Origin: Glossina fuscipes
Lineage: Eukaryota > Arthropoda > Insecta > Diptera > Glossinidae
Direction: 5' to 3'
Assembly (NCBI RefSeq): GCF_014805625.2
Contig: NW_023998431.1
Location: forward strand, 5,186,622 to 5,250,621
DNA length: 64,000 nt
Shown here: piece by piece, positions 46,204 to 58,369 of the stretch
Layout of the letters: each line of letters begins with the position of its first letter
Position numbering within the stretch: position 1 is the stretch's first letter
Notes under the pieces: model-generated
What the model was told of the DNA's origin: nothing
Database searches by the model: none
Seen by the model: the letters and a program-made list of their open reading frames with translations, nothing else
Translations under genes and position numbers: made by a program

Positions 46204-47889
46204 ATGCAAAAGGTATCTATTAATAGTGAATGTGGCAAAGCATCAATGTCCAACGGCTGTTGCAATGTTGGTGCATGTAAATTACAAAAGCGTGCATCTT
46301 GCCCATGTGTGGCCTCTAAAATCGCTTTTACGTCTCTGCCAAATGGCTTGACAATGAATAACAATAATAATAGCAAAGAATTACAATGCACTAGTTGCCA
46401 CTGTAGTGACGAAACGGACAAATCTGTTAGCCGTGTCAGTAATAAAGCTACCTCCTCAGAAGCAGTTAACGATGATAATATTTTATGCCACAAAAGAGCA
46501 ATAGAATCGTTTGCGAGTGCTAGTGTGGCGGAGAAACGAAAAATGATCCTTGATTTATGTCAACAATTAGTGCTTACGGACGAGCAAAATCAAGAATTGA
46601 CTCGCCGTATCCTGCATGAAATTAAGAACGGCTTGGCAAAGGAAACTCATAAAAAAGCTGATGTAAAGTGCTTCGTTACCTACGTTCAAGACTTGCCAAA
46701 TGGTAAGGAACGTGGCAAATTTTTGGCTCTTGATCTTGGTGGCACAAATTTCCGTGTATTACTTATTCATTTGAAGGAGGAGCATGACTTTCAAATGGAA
46801 TCGCGAATTTATGCCATACCAGAGCATATAATGGTAGGCTCAGGTAAACAACTTTTTGATCATATAGCGGAATGCTTGTGCAATTTCGTGACTGAACACC
46901 AAGTAAAATATGAATGTTTACCATTGGGCTTCACATTTTCGTTTCCACTAAAGCAACTAGGGCTCACTAAAGGCTTACTTGTAACTTGGACAAAGGGCTT
47001 CAATTGTGAAGGCGTAGTAAACGAGGATGTAGTACAACTGCTTAAAGATGCGATAGCCCGGAGAGGGGATATCAAGATCGATGTCTGCGCTATACTTAAT
47101 GATACAACCGGCACTCTGATGTCTTGTGCCTGGAAGAATCCTAGTTGTAAAATTGGTCTAATTGTCGGTACTGGTTCAAATGCTTGCTATGTGGAGCAAG
47201 TAAAGGAATGTGAAATGTTTGACGGCGATACACATGGCAAACCCCATGTAGTTATAAACACCGAATGGGGGGCCTTTGGCAATAATGGCTCATTGAATTT
47301 CGTACGCACGGAATTCGATGAAGAAATCGATCGTCATTCGATTAATCCCGGTCAACAAATATTTGAGAAAATGATTTCCGGTATGTACATGGGCGAATTA
47401 GTGCGATTAATTATGGTGAAAATGGTTCAGGCTGGTGTACTGTTCAAGGGACGTAGCTCAGATGTTCTAATGACGCGTGGCCAATTTTTTACAAAATACG
47501 TTTCCGAAATTGAAGCTGATGAACCCGATACATACAGCAATTGTCATATGGTTCTAGAAGAGCTCGGTCTAACTGAAGTTACTGATGATGATTGTGCCAA
47601 TGTTCGTTATATCTGCGAATGCGTTTCGAAACGAGCCGCCCATTTAGTGTCATGTGGTATTGCTACGTTGATTAACAAAATGAATGAACCCCATGTTACT
47701 GTTGGCGTGGATGGCAGTGTTTATCGCTTCCATCCGAAATTCCATCGTTTAATGGTGGAAAAGATTGCACAAATTGTTAAGCCAGGCTTAACTTTCGAGT
47801 TAATGCTTTCTGAAGACGGTTCTGGTCGGGGTGCGGCTTTAGTAGCAGCAGTAGCCAGTCGAGAGGACAATGTAAGCCATAAAAAGTAA
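46204..47889 (+). CDS. Hex-A: Hexokinase, Hex-A type, single exon, with Cys-rich N-terminal extension
   Basis: One uninterrupted frame of 561 residues from the ATG at 46204 (AAAA before ATG; the frame is open further upstream but without another ATG). One hexokinase unit spans about 100-555: phosphate-1 LALDLGGTNFRV (174-185), glucose loop LGFTFSFP (241-248) and TWTKGF (261-266), ILNDTTGTL with catalytic Asp300, adenosine-site LIVGTGSNACY (319-329), INTEWGAFG (351-359) with the glucose-binding Glu, DGSVYRFHP (503-511) and LSEDGSGRGAAL (535-546). All key residues are intact. It phosphorylates glucose with ATP in the cytosol, the first step of glycolysis. The first ~95 residues are unusual: about ten Cys in short pairs (CC, CPC, CxxCxC), Ser/Asn-rich, no known targeting signal. 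ATG at 46246 is an alternative start. Fly Hex-A is also intronless in its coding region, so the lack of introns does not itself imply a retrocopy. Confidence 0.95.
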   Translation: MQKVSINSECGKASMSNGCCNVGACKLQKRASCPCVASKIAFTSLPNGLTMNNNNNSKELQCTSCHCSDETDKSVSRVSNKATSSEAVNDDNILCHKRAIESFASASVAEKRKMILDLCQQLVLTDEQNQELTRRILHEIKNGLAKETHKKADVKCFVTYVQDLPNGKERGKFLALDLGGTNFRVLLIHLKEEHDFQMESRIYAIPEHIMVGSGKQLFDHIAECLCNFVTEHQVKYECLPLGFTFSFPLKQLGLTKGLLVTWTKGFNCEGVVNEDVVQLLKDAIARRGDIKIDVCAILNDTTGTLMSCAWKNPSCKIGLIVGTGSNACYVEQVKECEMFDGDTHGKPHVVINTEWGAFGNNGSLNFVRTEFDEEIDRHSINPGQQIFEKMISGMYMGELVRLIMVKMVQAGVLFKGRSSDVLMTRGQFFTKYVSEIEADEPDTYSNCHMVLEELGLTEVTDDDCANVRYICECVSKRAAHLVSCGIATLINKMNEPHVTVGVDGSVYRFHPKFHRLMVEKIAQIVKPGLTFELMLSEDGSGRGAALVAAVASREDNVSHKK

Positions 47890-48139
47890 GATAGGAACAA
47901 AAAAAAAAAAAAAAAATCAAACAAATACAAGTTAAGCCGTCACTGAAATAAAGTTTTTTAAAAGGCGAAATAAAAAATGTACACGTTAACATCTATTCTT
48001 GTATACAAATTGAAAGATATATTTAGAACTAAGTTAAATTTTTGATCGTTTTCAAATGCTTTATGTGCTTAAGTGAAATTTTTGAAAAAGAAAAGTCCAA
48101 ATAATTATGGCTTTACACACACACACACACACACACACA
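47890..48139 (+). terminator. Hexokinase 3' end: A run, poly(A) signal and (AC)n microsatellite
   Basis: An 18-base A run follows the stop within 12 bp. AATAAA is at 47947-47952. A (AC)n run of about 12 units lies at 48115-48139. Confidence 0.6.
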
Positions 48140-49265
48140 ATGATTAATAAAAAATGAAAAGGAAAAGAGAAGTAAAGCGGTACTTAATCCTACTTAAAAT
48201 ATTTTCATGTTTAACGCATCTGCTCTATGCGATGGATTATTTTGACGTATTTCTTTCTTTAAAATATTACAATTGCTTATTTTGGTTTAGTTTAGTTTAG
48301 TTAAATGAATTTGTCGATGCATAAACCGAAATTTATAGCGAAATTATTAATTAATTATAATGAAGCAAAACTAAACTATGGCTATAAAAAACTATTTTGA
48401 ATACTTAACTTGTAAAATTTTAATAATAGAAAAACAAATAAAATTGTATAAAATATTTTTTAAAAATCGGAAAAATCATTTCTTTATATTTAGAACAGGG
48501 AAACTTACCTGCCCGCCTATTGTTATCACGCTCAAAATCGTGGCCATTGCAATAAACGCATTTTTGCGACAATAATTGGATTAGGTTTGCCAATTAAGGA
48601 AACTCGTCCCTAAGCGCCCTTCATACGTTAAATTTTATTCATATTCATGCGCTTATCCTTATACCCTATAGTCTGTTTTCACAGAGACGCCTACTCTTTT
48701 AACACTACTCCTTTCGCATCTGTCAATTTGACGAGTTTATGACTTCAAGCTCAAGGATTCTGCATAAGCAAGCGAATATCTTCACCGATATTGTATACGG
48801 GTTTTTAATGATTTGACACAGCAAACATATATATGAGAAGAATTCTAGACGCGGTCTACCTGTTTTTACCGAAACTCGCTAGGGTCGCAAAAATAAAAAC
48901 AGTAACATGTGGTTAAAAATGTGCGTGAAATATTCACACGCAAGCTCATTAGATATTAGAAGAAACTAAAGCAACCTTTAACCCCATACCTATCGATACC
49001 GTGAGTAAATGTCTGCCCAGACGCACTTGCCTGCTCGTTGCAAAAATGGTCTTGATCGGATTATTTCCGATTTATTCTCTCATTTATTATATTTTCTCTA
49101 CATAATAAAAATTTGCATTGATAGCGCCTATAAATTTTCGGGTCCAAAGAAAATAGGCCTATATGATCCAAATTCTCTACCGTTAATATTTTTTGCTGAA
49201 ATGCTCCTACAAATTATTAAAATATTGTATATGGAGTGGCGGAAGAAATAGACTCATGACATTCA
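48140..49265. other. Gene-poor stretch
   Basis: No supported feature apart from T- and A-rich runs. Confidence 0.4.
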
Positions 49266-49269
49266 AATT

Positions 49270-50175
49270 AGATCCACTTAATTTTTGTACTCATCACCGA
49301 AGGAGGAGGGGTACATTCATTTTGTCGAAACGTTTGCAATCCCCAGAAGGAAACATCAGAGACCCCACATATTCTTGATCAGCCTCAAATTCTAAATCGA
49401 TTTAAATATGTCCCTCTGACCGTCTGTCCCCGTATGCGTATTCTCTGTTGTAAACATTCCCGTGGCCGCAAAAATGAAGCTATTCACCTCAAATTTGACA
49501 AAAATATTGGAAATTCTTCCACGCAGGTTGGAATTGAAAGTAGGCCAAATCAGTAGAGGAACAGCGTTTAGCATCACAGCAACAAGTAAACTGAGAACAC
49601 ATCTGCTTTTCAAAGGGAATAAAAAATGGGTTTTTGGCTCGTTACTCATAAACTGTAGCAAATAAATGTGAAAAAATTTAAACGCATATTCTGCGACCGA
49701 TGTTGTAGCATCTGTGTACAAAAATGGAAAAAATTGACCACGCCTACTTAATATTATAGTGTATCGAAATTTAAATATTTTTTCAATACCTTTATAATAC
49801 GCAGAAACAAGATTCAAAAACCCCATAAAGTATTCAAAGCCTTGGCCAGTTACAACCCTTGAATGCACCTAAACATGTCTTTTTGCGCAACTTTGTAGTA
49901 TTTGCGGTAAACATTCTCCCGTTGGCGAAAATGAAGATATCGCCTAAAAATTTGCAAAAGACTTTGGAATTGACCTAAACTTTTCAAGGGACACGCCTAC
50001 AACGTCCACATGCCTCTGCGACAAAAATATTTATTTTGAAAATAGAAGAAATCTACTGCGTCCGCTACAAATTATAGAGCATAAGAATTATGCTCTTTTA
50101 CTTCTTTTGTCTAAACGGTGATGGGTCTAAAAAAATTCAGTCCCGACCGAATTCAATTTTCTTACTTGTTTTACT
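49270..50175 (-). repeat. Dispersed repeat family 1, long copy, minus orientation
   Basis: Opens with tactcatcaccgaaggaggag (reverse of the family end), passes gaccgtctgtccccgtatgc and ends with aacggtgatgggtctaaaaa, attcagtcccgaccgaattc and cttacttgtttt. It is the counterpart, in opposite orientation, of 34500-35460, and its first half matches 6690-7055. Confidence 0.75.
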
Positions 50176-50189
50176 TAATTACTATAATG

Positions 50190-50570
50190 AGCAAATTTTC
50201 GTTACAAAAAAATTAGCAATTAGGCTTTTTTGGCATATAAAGGTTTACGTATCAAGAATATAGGCCCACGTGGTCCAAATTCGGTAAGGCAGAAATCTTT
50301 GTCAATTTACTATTATGAGCCAATTTTCAAAATTTTGAAAATTGCGATTCTTTTCCCTGTAAAGACTTTTCAAAATTAGACGTTGTATGTAGAGTGGTCG
50401 AAAAGGTGGGCCGATTCGAACCAATTTTATTGGCATTCGTCGTTGGGTTAAATCAGATCATATCATGTTTCATTGAAGTATCTCAAAAATTGCGACTTAT
50501 AGATTGAAACCAGGAATACAAGCCAGACAGACAGACAGCGATCGGTATAATAGAAGGGGATACCACTAAG
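50190..50570 (+). repeat. Dispersed repeat family 2, plus orientation
   Basis: Includes aaaaattgcgacttatagat and a gccagacagacagacagcga tract, matching the blocks at 31440-31525 and 42190-42260. Confidence 0.6.
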
Positions 50571-52009
50571 TAGCTAGAAGCTTAATAAAATAAAATGAAA
50601 ATAAGAAAGCAATACATGTCTGATGGCGAAACTTAGATAACCATTAACTTAAATATTTTTTTATTATCATTCCTATGCAATCGTTTTAAACGTCTTTAAC
50701 CAATATGTATGTGTAAGCCATCTTTCAAATCGACTATAGGTACGAATGTTAGATTATTTATGGAATTGTGAAAATGCACTGTTATGCATTCATTTATGTA
50801 TGCAGGAGTAATATCCGATTTCAAACTTGACTGCGAACGTCAAACAACAAACGCACGAACATTTGAACAAATCGACCCGGAAGCAAATACATATTAATCA
50901 AAAACATATATATTATATATTGTTCGGGGCGTTAAATGCGCATTTTTCGGGATTTTATATACTCAATATAAAAATTGAAAAAAAAACTACATCTAATTTT
51001 TTTCATTATAAACAACAATTGTTGATAAGGTGCCTTATCTTTACACGAATTTTTATGGAAGTACTAAAACTCTTTGCTCACTTGAATACATAGTGATGAA
51101 GAGGTTATATGACTGCTTCATGATAATAGATACTTTTGAAAATTGAATCAATTCAACCGTGACCAAGCAGGCATAGATTTTCAACCATCGAAACTGTGAA
51201 AAGGAAGTCAGAGAGATTGAAACTTTGAATCTACACATACCGTAGACTTCCTCTAGCCGGAATTGGGTGTTTATCGCGCCAACAAAATTGCTTCAGATAA
51301 TGGATACAGACCTTAAATTTAATACATATATCCTATGTACAAATGGATGCAATTTTATTTACCTTGGACTTTGAATATCTGATATGCTTTTTAGATTTCG
51401 TTAAAATACAAAACAATTGCATAAAAACTTTTATAAAGTATTTATTAACAGGAATTATTTGGAATTTCTTTATGATCACATTTTCTCTGAAAAATCCAAT
51501 TCATGTGTAAATAGAAAAATGTATTAAGTTATTAAGGTTCAAGAAAAAAAAGTTAATGATTTCTGTCATGCTTGAAATAATTAAACGTAATTACATCGAA
51601 AAATTGCAGATAGCGACCGGAGCGGGTTTTTCATCTTATGAGAATCGCATTGAAACACTTAAGTCTGTCTTCAAGTACATTACGTGAATATCATACGAAT
51701 TGATTGGGAAAAATTGATTTGAATGCTTGCTTTAGAATGCGACAAGTCTAACATGTAGATTAGATTACGTGCACAATTATAAGTCAATATATTAATTGCT
51801 AATTCAAAAAATGCATTTATCAGTCAAGCGCTAGAGTTTATTAACTAGTTGAACGTGTCCAAATAATTTCAAATTCGGAATAGAGAACAACATTGAGGAC
51901 AATTGGAATATATACACATAATATAAGGAAGGGTGCATTGAATCAGAAACATTCCATTACCATTTGTAAAGCGGGTTTTACTATTTTTTTTTTGCGTATC
52001 ATTTTATAC
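50571..52009. other. Gene-poor stretch
   Basis: No supported coding or RNA feature. The frame at 50827-51093 has no domain. Confidence 0.4.
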
Positions 52010-52880
52010 TCTACACCAGGGTACATTGAGTTTGTGCGAACGCAAGTAACATCGGGAAGGGCTTAAGACAGACCAACCTTTTGTTTCACCGAAAATGATT
52101 CGGTTGATGATCAGAAAGTGATTTTGATTCGATCTTAGCTCTTCTGCCCGACTGTCTGTCTCCCCATATATTTTTGCGTTCAATCAGCAGGTTTGAAATA
52201 TTTTCACGAAATATGATACACTGACCTGTTTTCACCCAAGAACGTATGATATCAAAAATTGTTCGAATGGGTCCACTTTTCCGACCACTCCCAATATAAT
52301 AGCTTATTTTAAGAAAGTAACTTATTTTAGGAAAAGAAGTGTATCAAAAAGTTGGTTTGGCTAGGGCACTTTTTTGGTCCTCTCTCATAACACCGTTCCT
52401 ACGAAAACTAAATCTTTATAAGGTAAAAAGTTCTCATTTTTGTTATTTCATGGTGAAAATTGGTTCATAGTAATAGATGAACAAAGAAATCAACCTTAAT
52501 GAATTTGAACCACATACATCTATTTTTGGGACACCAACAGATGTAAGGGTTCTCAGGAAATGTAAACCTTTATAGGCTAAAAACACTTAATTGTTAATGT
52601 TTTATTATGAAAATTTATTCATGGCAGTAATTAGACGTAAAACTTATGTGGATCAAATGTGACCTACGTGGGTCTATTCCATGGACCCTACTCCATAAAA
52701 CATTTCTCATGAAACATTAAAACATTTTTAATAGTACTCACCCGGCACCGAATTTCGATCAATGCCAATTTACGAAATTTCTTGAAAACATATTAAAAAT
52801 TGCCATTTGCAGGTCGCAGGCACCAAATTAAGTAGGCAGACATCAGATGGGCAATAAGTCACAAAAGTTTCGTATATTTC
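52010..52880. repeat. Two family 2 copies head to head
   Basis: 52010-52450 carries the minus-orientation blocks (cgactgtctgtctccccata, then gatacactgacctgttttca). 52450-52880 carries plus-orientation blocks (aaattgccatttgcaggtcg, a gtaggcagacatcagatggg tract, then tttcaagtcgttcggggtat). The pair forms a large imperfect inverted arrangement. Confidence 0.5.
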
Positions 52881-53094
52881 AAGTCGTTCGGGGTATCATA
52901 AACTTGTCACTAGTAACCCACATTGGATGCTTATCGTCTCAGAAATCACATCTAATATTTCTAAATGACTTTGGGGTGGTTTAGGGGCTGAAACATGAAA
53001 ATGAACATGAACGTGATAGTGACATTGCAGTTGCACTCAACGATTAGTGGTTTTTATAGTACGAATTAAATGCTTTTGCCTTGGGCAATATTTA

Positions 53095-53280
53095 GCTTCG
53101 ACAAAATGATCCAACAAGCCATACATTTTCCAAAAAAGCAACTTATTGGAAGAAAAGTTCAACGAAGATGTAATCTCAAAAAATTCTGAGATGAGCTTGC
53201 CACAAGGATCATGCGATATAACCCTGTTGGACCTTTTACGTCGAGATTATGTTGATGCATTAGTTTTACTCTAATAAACC
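53095..53280 (+). pseudogene. Tc1/mariner-superfamily transposase fragment
   Basis: RQNDPTSHTFSKKATYW (the QQDGAT-HT catalytic Asp region), then after a frameshift EEKFNEDVISKNSEMSLPQG followed by SCDITLLDLLRRDYVDALV. The second block matches the VISRNG--NWPPRSCDLTPLDYFLWGYVK region seen in many insect mariner-like transposases. Frameshifted and incomplete; termini not identified. Confidence 0.65.
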
Positions 53281-53518
53281 GTGAACACTCAATGATGTTA
53301 TTCATCAAAAGTAGTCGTGTTTTTTTTTGATGTACCCATCAAATTCGGCTAAAATAAATTAACAGACGATTTCAATGTTATTTGTAAAAAAGTGGCAAAA
53401 AAATTCTTGTTTACTTTTAGATAAAAATGGCATTAACCGATATCCAAAATAAAGGAAGATTCATGTTGATATTTTTTACCGTTTTTATTACAAATTAAAA
53501 AAAAATTTAAAAAAAAAA

Positions 53519-54060
53519 GAAGTAAGAAAGCTGCCGTTGGTGGGGGCGAAATCTCGCAGGCTTTTCTCCTTCCAGTCCCCAATTTCTTTTATTTGAGATC
53601 CGTATCGCTGGTATTATTAGAAAAAAATTAATCACTATATCTACGATATTCTTTTTAGAACTAACCCATTTTTATGCAGATAATCTATCTTCATTTGAGG
53701 AGTATACAAAATAGTTTTAAACATTCTGTCTTGTTTGCGTTATGATAAGAACAATGCAGTTGCGCTCAGTTTACATTCCACTGCGGTATTCTGCTCGAAC
53801 GAATTTGGTCCATTTTCAATACCAACCTGCGTGCGAAAACTTCCAATGTTCCTACCAAATTTGAAGTCGATAGCTTCATTTTCGCGACGATGAGGGTGCC
53901 AACAACACGCCCACAGACGGACAGGCATATCTTAATCAATTCAGAAATTCACGCTGATCAAGAACATATGTACTTTATAGGGTCTCGGAAGCTTCCCTTT
54001 GGGTGTTACATACATGATGAAAGAAAACAAAATGAGTATGCCCTCATCCTCATCAATGGT
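53519..54060 (+). repeat. Dispersed repeat family 1, plus orientation
   Basis: An agaagtaagaaagctgc start lies near 53519. The later part has accaacctgcgtgcgaaaac, ttgaagtcgatagcttcatt, cacagacggacaggcatatc, a ggtctcggaagcttcccttt block and ggtgttacata, as at 35190-35400. Confidence 0.6.
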
Positions 54061-55586
54061 TTGTATAATAACACCTATTTGATGATACTCCAGTAAGTGT
54101 TTGCAATGCAAAAAAAAATGTACAGCATAGATCGCAGCGGAAGAGATCGTAGATGAGCAAGTCTTTTGTGCGTCCTTGTACCACGAGCGATCCAGGTTAC
54201 AATGATTGCCTATTTTGAATGGAAAATGGACGAAATACTTTATTCGAATAATGGCAAAACGCACAAAAATCGATATTTTTAAAGTCACCACCGTGTTCCT
54301 CCTGCTATATAAATATGTAAATAAAATAAGTTTTTTTTTAAATTGAAATTTGCACCAAGCAGAATAGAAGACTCCTATGCAGCCATTTTTTAATATTTTG
54401 CAAAAATACGTTTTTTTTTTAATACTTAACCATACGCTCTACGCCCTAAACGCTCAAGAAAAATATCGCTAACAATTCGCTGCCACCAAATCCGCGCCAT
54501 AAACACACAGAGACGCTCTCTCTTATGTTATGCTAGCAACAGCAGACTGTGTACATGTCGACGAACCCGGACATTGAGCTAACTTCCCAGATCTATTATA
54601 TTCCATATTTCTCGGATTCTTCATAATCCGGCTTGTTACACTTTCTGAAGAATTCCCTGAATTAAATTCAAAAAAAATTTATATTGTCTTTGTTTTGTCT
54701 TGAATTGTGTATCTGAATGCCTTCCTTGTCGAAAGCCGATGATATTATTATGGCAATGTGAACGGCAGGTGATCGATGCAATGACAGAATGTGGTGAACA
54801 GAACAGAGTTGAATGAACAAAACAGAAATCACTTAAAAATCATATTCGAATGATTAGAGTAAGAAAGAATTATAACAATAATATGCATCAATAACAGCGA
54901 CTCTGATTTAGGCGGAGTCAGAGTCTGATTTACGCGAACTTATATAAAATTTTATTTAAGATATTCATTTTGGACTTTCAATTTCCGACGAATCAAGATT
55001 GCTGCAAGCGGAAACGTATAGCGCACTATGGAATCTTGCGGTTTCTTTTTAAAAGATAAATTCCACGTTCACGATCATTATTTTGGGCCTTCTCCTGCGC
55101 AAGTGAAGTTGCGCTGCACTGGAAATTGAACAAAAAAATAAGTTCTGAATGATTCTAAAAGTTTTAAAACAATCGTAATGGTAATGAATATTTAAGAGGA
55201 ACAAATGCGTGTTGTTGTGTTTTATATATTCGTAAACAATAAAGTGGATGCAGTTCCACGAGTGTAATAAAAACATCTTTTTTTTAATATAAACAAACAA
55301 ATCCGTTTATCTTATGTAAATACTGATAAAAGCAACAAGAATAAAGATAATAATTGTTTGAAGTAAATCAAAAAAAAAAACCTGCTGAATAATAATAATG
55401 AGTGCTAATGCGAAATTTTTATCAAACGCGATAGGTAACTCTTTTCTATATTGGTTATAATAGGTCCTTGCATGTATCTTGATCAGTGACATCTATTAAT
55501 GAAAATAATAAGGTAATGGGAAAGTATCAGTGTACATAACCTTTGACCTTTCTCTACATAAAATAATAGTTTTCCATTTAGTATGA
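54061..55586. other. Gene-poor stretch
   Basis: No gene or RNA can be supported. Open frames at 53941-54291 and 55049-55300 (minus) are AT-driven. Confidence 0.4.
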
Positions 55587-56508
55587 TTGAGTTACTCAGT
55601 GTGTACCGGCGTAAATGTGCATTACCGACGTACATTACTTTTGTTTTCTGATTTGAAGAATTGTGCTGCCGAAGCCCATCAAACATTTTTAGAACCTTAC
55701 AGTGATGCTTCTCCATCATATACTAATTGTCGGTTTTGGAGAGGATCAAAAAAATGCGCAGATAATGAAGACTTAGATATATTGGACGAAAACCCAACAA
55801 AAACTTTCAAAGAACTTTCGAACAGCTTAGCAATTATGTCTAAACGTTTACATGCGATAGGAAAGATACAAAAGGAGGGAGAATTGCTAACATATGAATT
55901 GACTGAAAATGCAATTTTCATCCGTTCCAACGTCGCAGTTTCATTGCTTGTCAGCCAAAATAAAGAAGTTTTCTGTGGCGTGTCGTCATTGGCGATGAGT
56001 GGATCTACCACGACGATCCCAACCGCAAAAAGTCATGGGTTAGTCGATCGATAGAGATCGATTCGCATCGACACCGAAGCAGTATATTCATGGCCATAAA
56101 ATTTTGCTATGCGTATGGTGCTAACAGCAAGATGTAATGTATTACGAGCTACTAAAACTGAATGAAACTGAATATTACTGCAGATGTCTACCGATCTTAA
56201 TTAAAGAAATTGAACGATGTATTGTTGCAAAAAAGACCAGCGACAGCGGTTAATAGACGCAAAGCGATCGTCTTGCATGACAACGCTCGGCTGCACGTTG
56301 GAAGAGTCATCAAGTATAACCTGTGCAGCTCGAATGGGAAGTTCTGTCGTACCCAGATGTAGCGCTTTCTGGTTCACATTATTTGATCTGATATCGCCAT
56401 GTTGCCAAAAAGATGAGAAAGATGAGAAAAAGCTGTAAAAAAAGACGAAAAGTATTTTGATTATATATATAGATTGTACCAATTTTTCTCAATAAATGCC
56501 GTTTTCAA
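55587..56508 (+). pseudogene. Decayed mariner transposase, near full length
   Basis: The N-terminal half is still open to 56054: CAAEAHQTFLEPYSDASPSY (first HTH), NEDLDILDENPTKTFKELSN then SKRLHAIGKIQKEG (second HTH and the WVPYEL hinge, read here LLTYELTEN). In other frames the catalytic part continues: HGHKILLCVWC with a stop in the CIWWD-type motif, YYELLKLNETEYY, and RKAIVLHDNARLHVGRVIKY with the catalytic Asp (about 56258-56320). Near the end are LPKR*EK and KYFDYIY. An internal deletion in the HTH linker, at least three frameshifts and several stops make it inactive. It is of the mauritiana/irritans type by eye. Confidence 0.85.
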
Positions 56509-58303
56509 GTAAAAAAATTATCAAAATACATGCAAGCACCTAGTAATTCACGAAATTGCACAATTTTTCCAAAGCATAATAATACGATATTTGGATTGCG
56601 CATAGCTGGGAAAAATAATTGAGTTAAATGTTTTACACCCCATTACGAAGCCATATACAGTATTTGAGTGCCAGATCAAATGGGCAAATATCCATTCATT
56701 TGATATATCGGACGGCATCGTACTTATCTCATAATTTGGTCCGCTACATCGCCTGCACCTAAAGATCTACTCAATTTGTGGGGGCTTAGGCAACCCGCAG
56801 AAAAATTTAAAATACACCGACCTTCTATCGTATTAGTTGATTAAGATTCATTTTCTGCATCGATTTATACATGTCTGTCTACCTGCCCGCCTACTGATCT
56901 GATGTCTTTTAACGTATCTTTGTTTTTAATCTAGGTAGTAATTTGCGAAAAATTTTGATAAAATTTGCTGCATTGGACTATGACGACCACTTATCATATA
57001 AAAAGGCCTAATTTGAAAAAAATATTGAATGAATGTGATTGCGCCATTTTTTAATCCTTCCCGATATGAGTATTCTTATATAAACGTATAACAGAACGTT
57101 TAAAAGTCACTCTTTTCTAACGATAAGGTCGAAATCACATTATTAGGTTAATGTGTTAATGATTTGAAATAAGGCTATTTTTTTTGAAATTTTGAGACTC
57201 TAAACGGGTCTAATAATCGGGAATGTAGATCCGTTACCAAATCGTCGATGCGTTTATTAATGGTTGATGAGCACTTGTTAGTCAACGCGGAAACATAGAG
57301 CTTAAGCCGAATGTTGTGGTATCCACAATCTACCCTTGCAATCAACAACGCTTCGAACATCATTAACCGTGCAAGTTAGAGTCCTAAGAAGCCCTTAACA
57401 AATACGAACTTTTTCACAGTTACAAACTTACCTGTTTAGCTACCATAACACAACTGAAAGGCAGTCTGTGCTGTGCATCGCGCTTTTATAGCTGCGGGCA
57501 CCATGGTCGCACCGTTACAATATAGTTATTTCGATTCGAAAGATTTTTATCGCAATTTTGGATACGGTATATATTTGTGCGAAATATTAAAAATTGAAAA
57601 TTTCAACTTCTTATCTATCGCAGGCCTATTAGCTGACAGATTACCTTCAATTTCAAATGTGTTAATATGTGGCCATAAATTGAGAATATAACAAACCGAT
57701 CAATAATTACCCCAACTAACATATAGCAAGGGTAAACTCTCAAATGACCAAACTCCAAATATGATGTCATTTCGATCATTTATTTACGAGTTATAATGGG
57801 CTTAGTGGCCCCTAGTTTGATATTCTCAAAACAATGGATAATTTCAAATTTCGGGTGTTAATCAAAAAGACATTGCTTCTTAATGTTAGAAATACCTTTC
57901 TCGACTCAACGCTGGTTTGAAAAGTATAACGACATCTCCCTTTCGTCGATGTCGAACGCAGTGAATGCTCAAAAGAGGCGACTACGCCATAGAACGTAAA
58001 AAAAAACTCGAAAATTATTCGCGACAATTACAAAGTTGAGCTACAAGATATAATTGCTAGCCTAAAGAAATCAGGAGGCGGCTCATTCACTTTTTCAATT
58101 GTAATTTAGACAAGATAGAGCTGTTTTCTAAATGCGCAGCACGTCTACGGGCAATAAAACAAAAAGAACCTTTCACTAAATACTAGTAAAATTGGATGAA
58201 TTAAAATTGGTATTGGTATTGCTGCTACAACCACTATATTTTCCAGATCTGACCCACAGATCTAAGAATGATTTTGCAGGGAAAATGATTTTGATCAAAT
58301 GAT
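56509..58303. other. Gene-poor stretch
   Basis: No supported gene; scattered short pieces resembling the dispersed repeats (atgtctgtctacctgcccgc near 56870). Confidence 0.4.
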
Positions 58304-58351
58304 AAGAGCCTCGCGTGAGGCTCTTAAAATACGTGAAGCGTATTTTAAGAG
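58304..58351. repeat. Two overlapping perfect hairpins sharing one arm
   Basis: Hairpin 1 pairs aagagcctc (58304-58312) with gaggctctt (58317-58325). Hairpin 2 pairs ctcttaaaatacg (58321-58333) with cgtattttaagag (58339-58351). The five bases ctctt (58321-58325) belong to both, so the two stems compete. It is followed by gtcccga, as is (in reverse complement) the hairpin at 39701-39722. Confidence 0.85.
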
Positions 58352-58369
58352 TCCCGAAAAATTATTCTA

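Noticed and set aside
55697..56011. Minus-strand frame across the mariner
   Set aside because: Antisense shadow of the transposase remnant.
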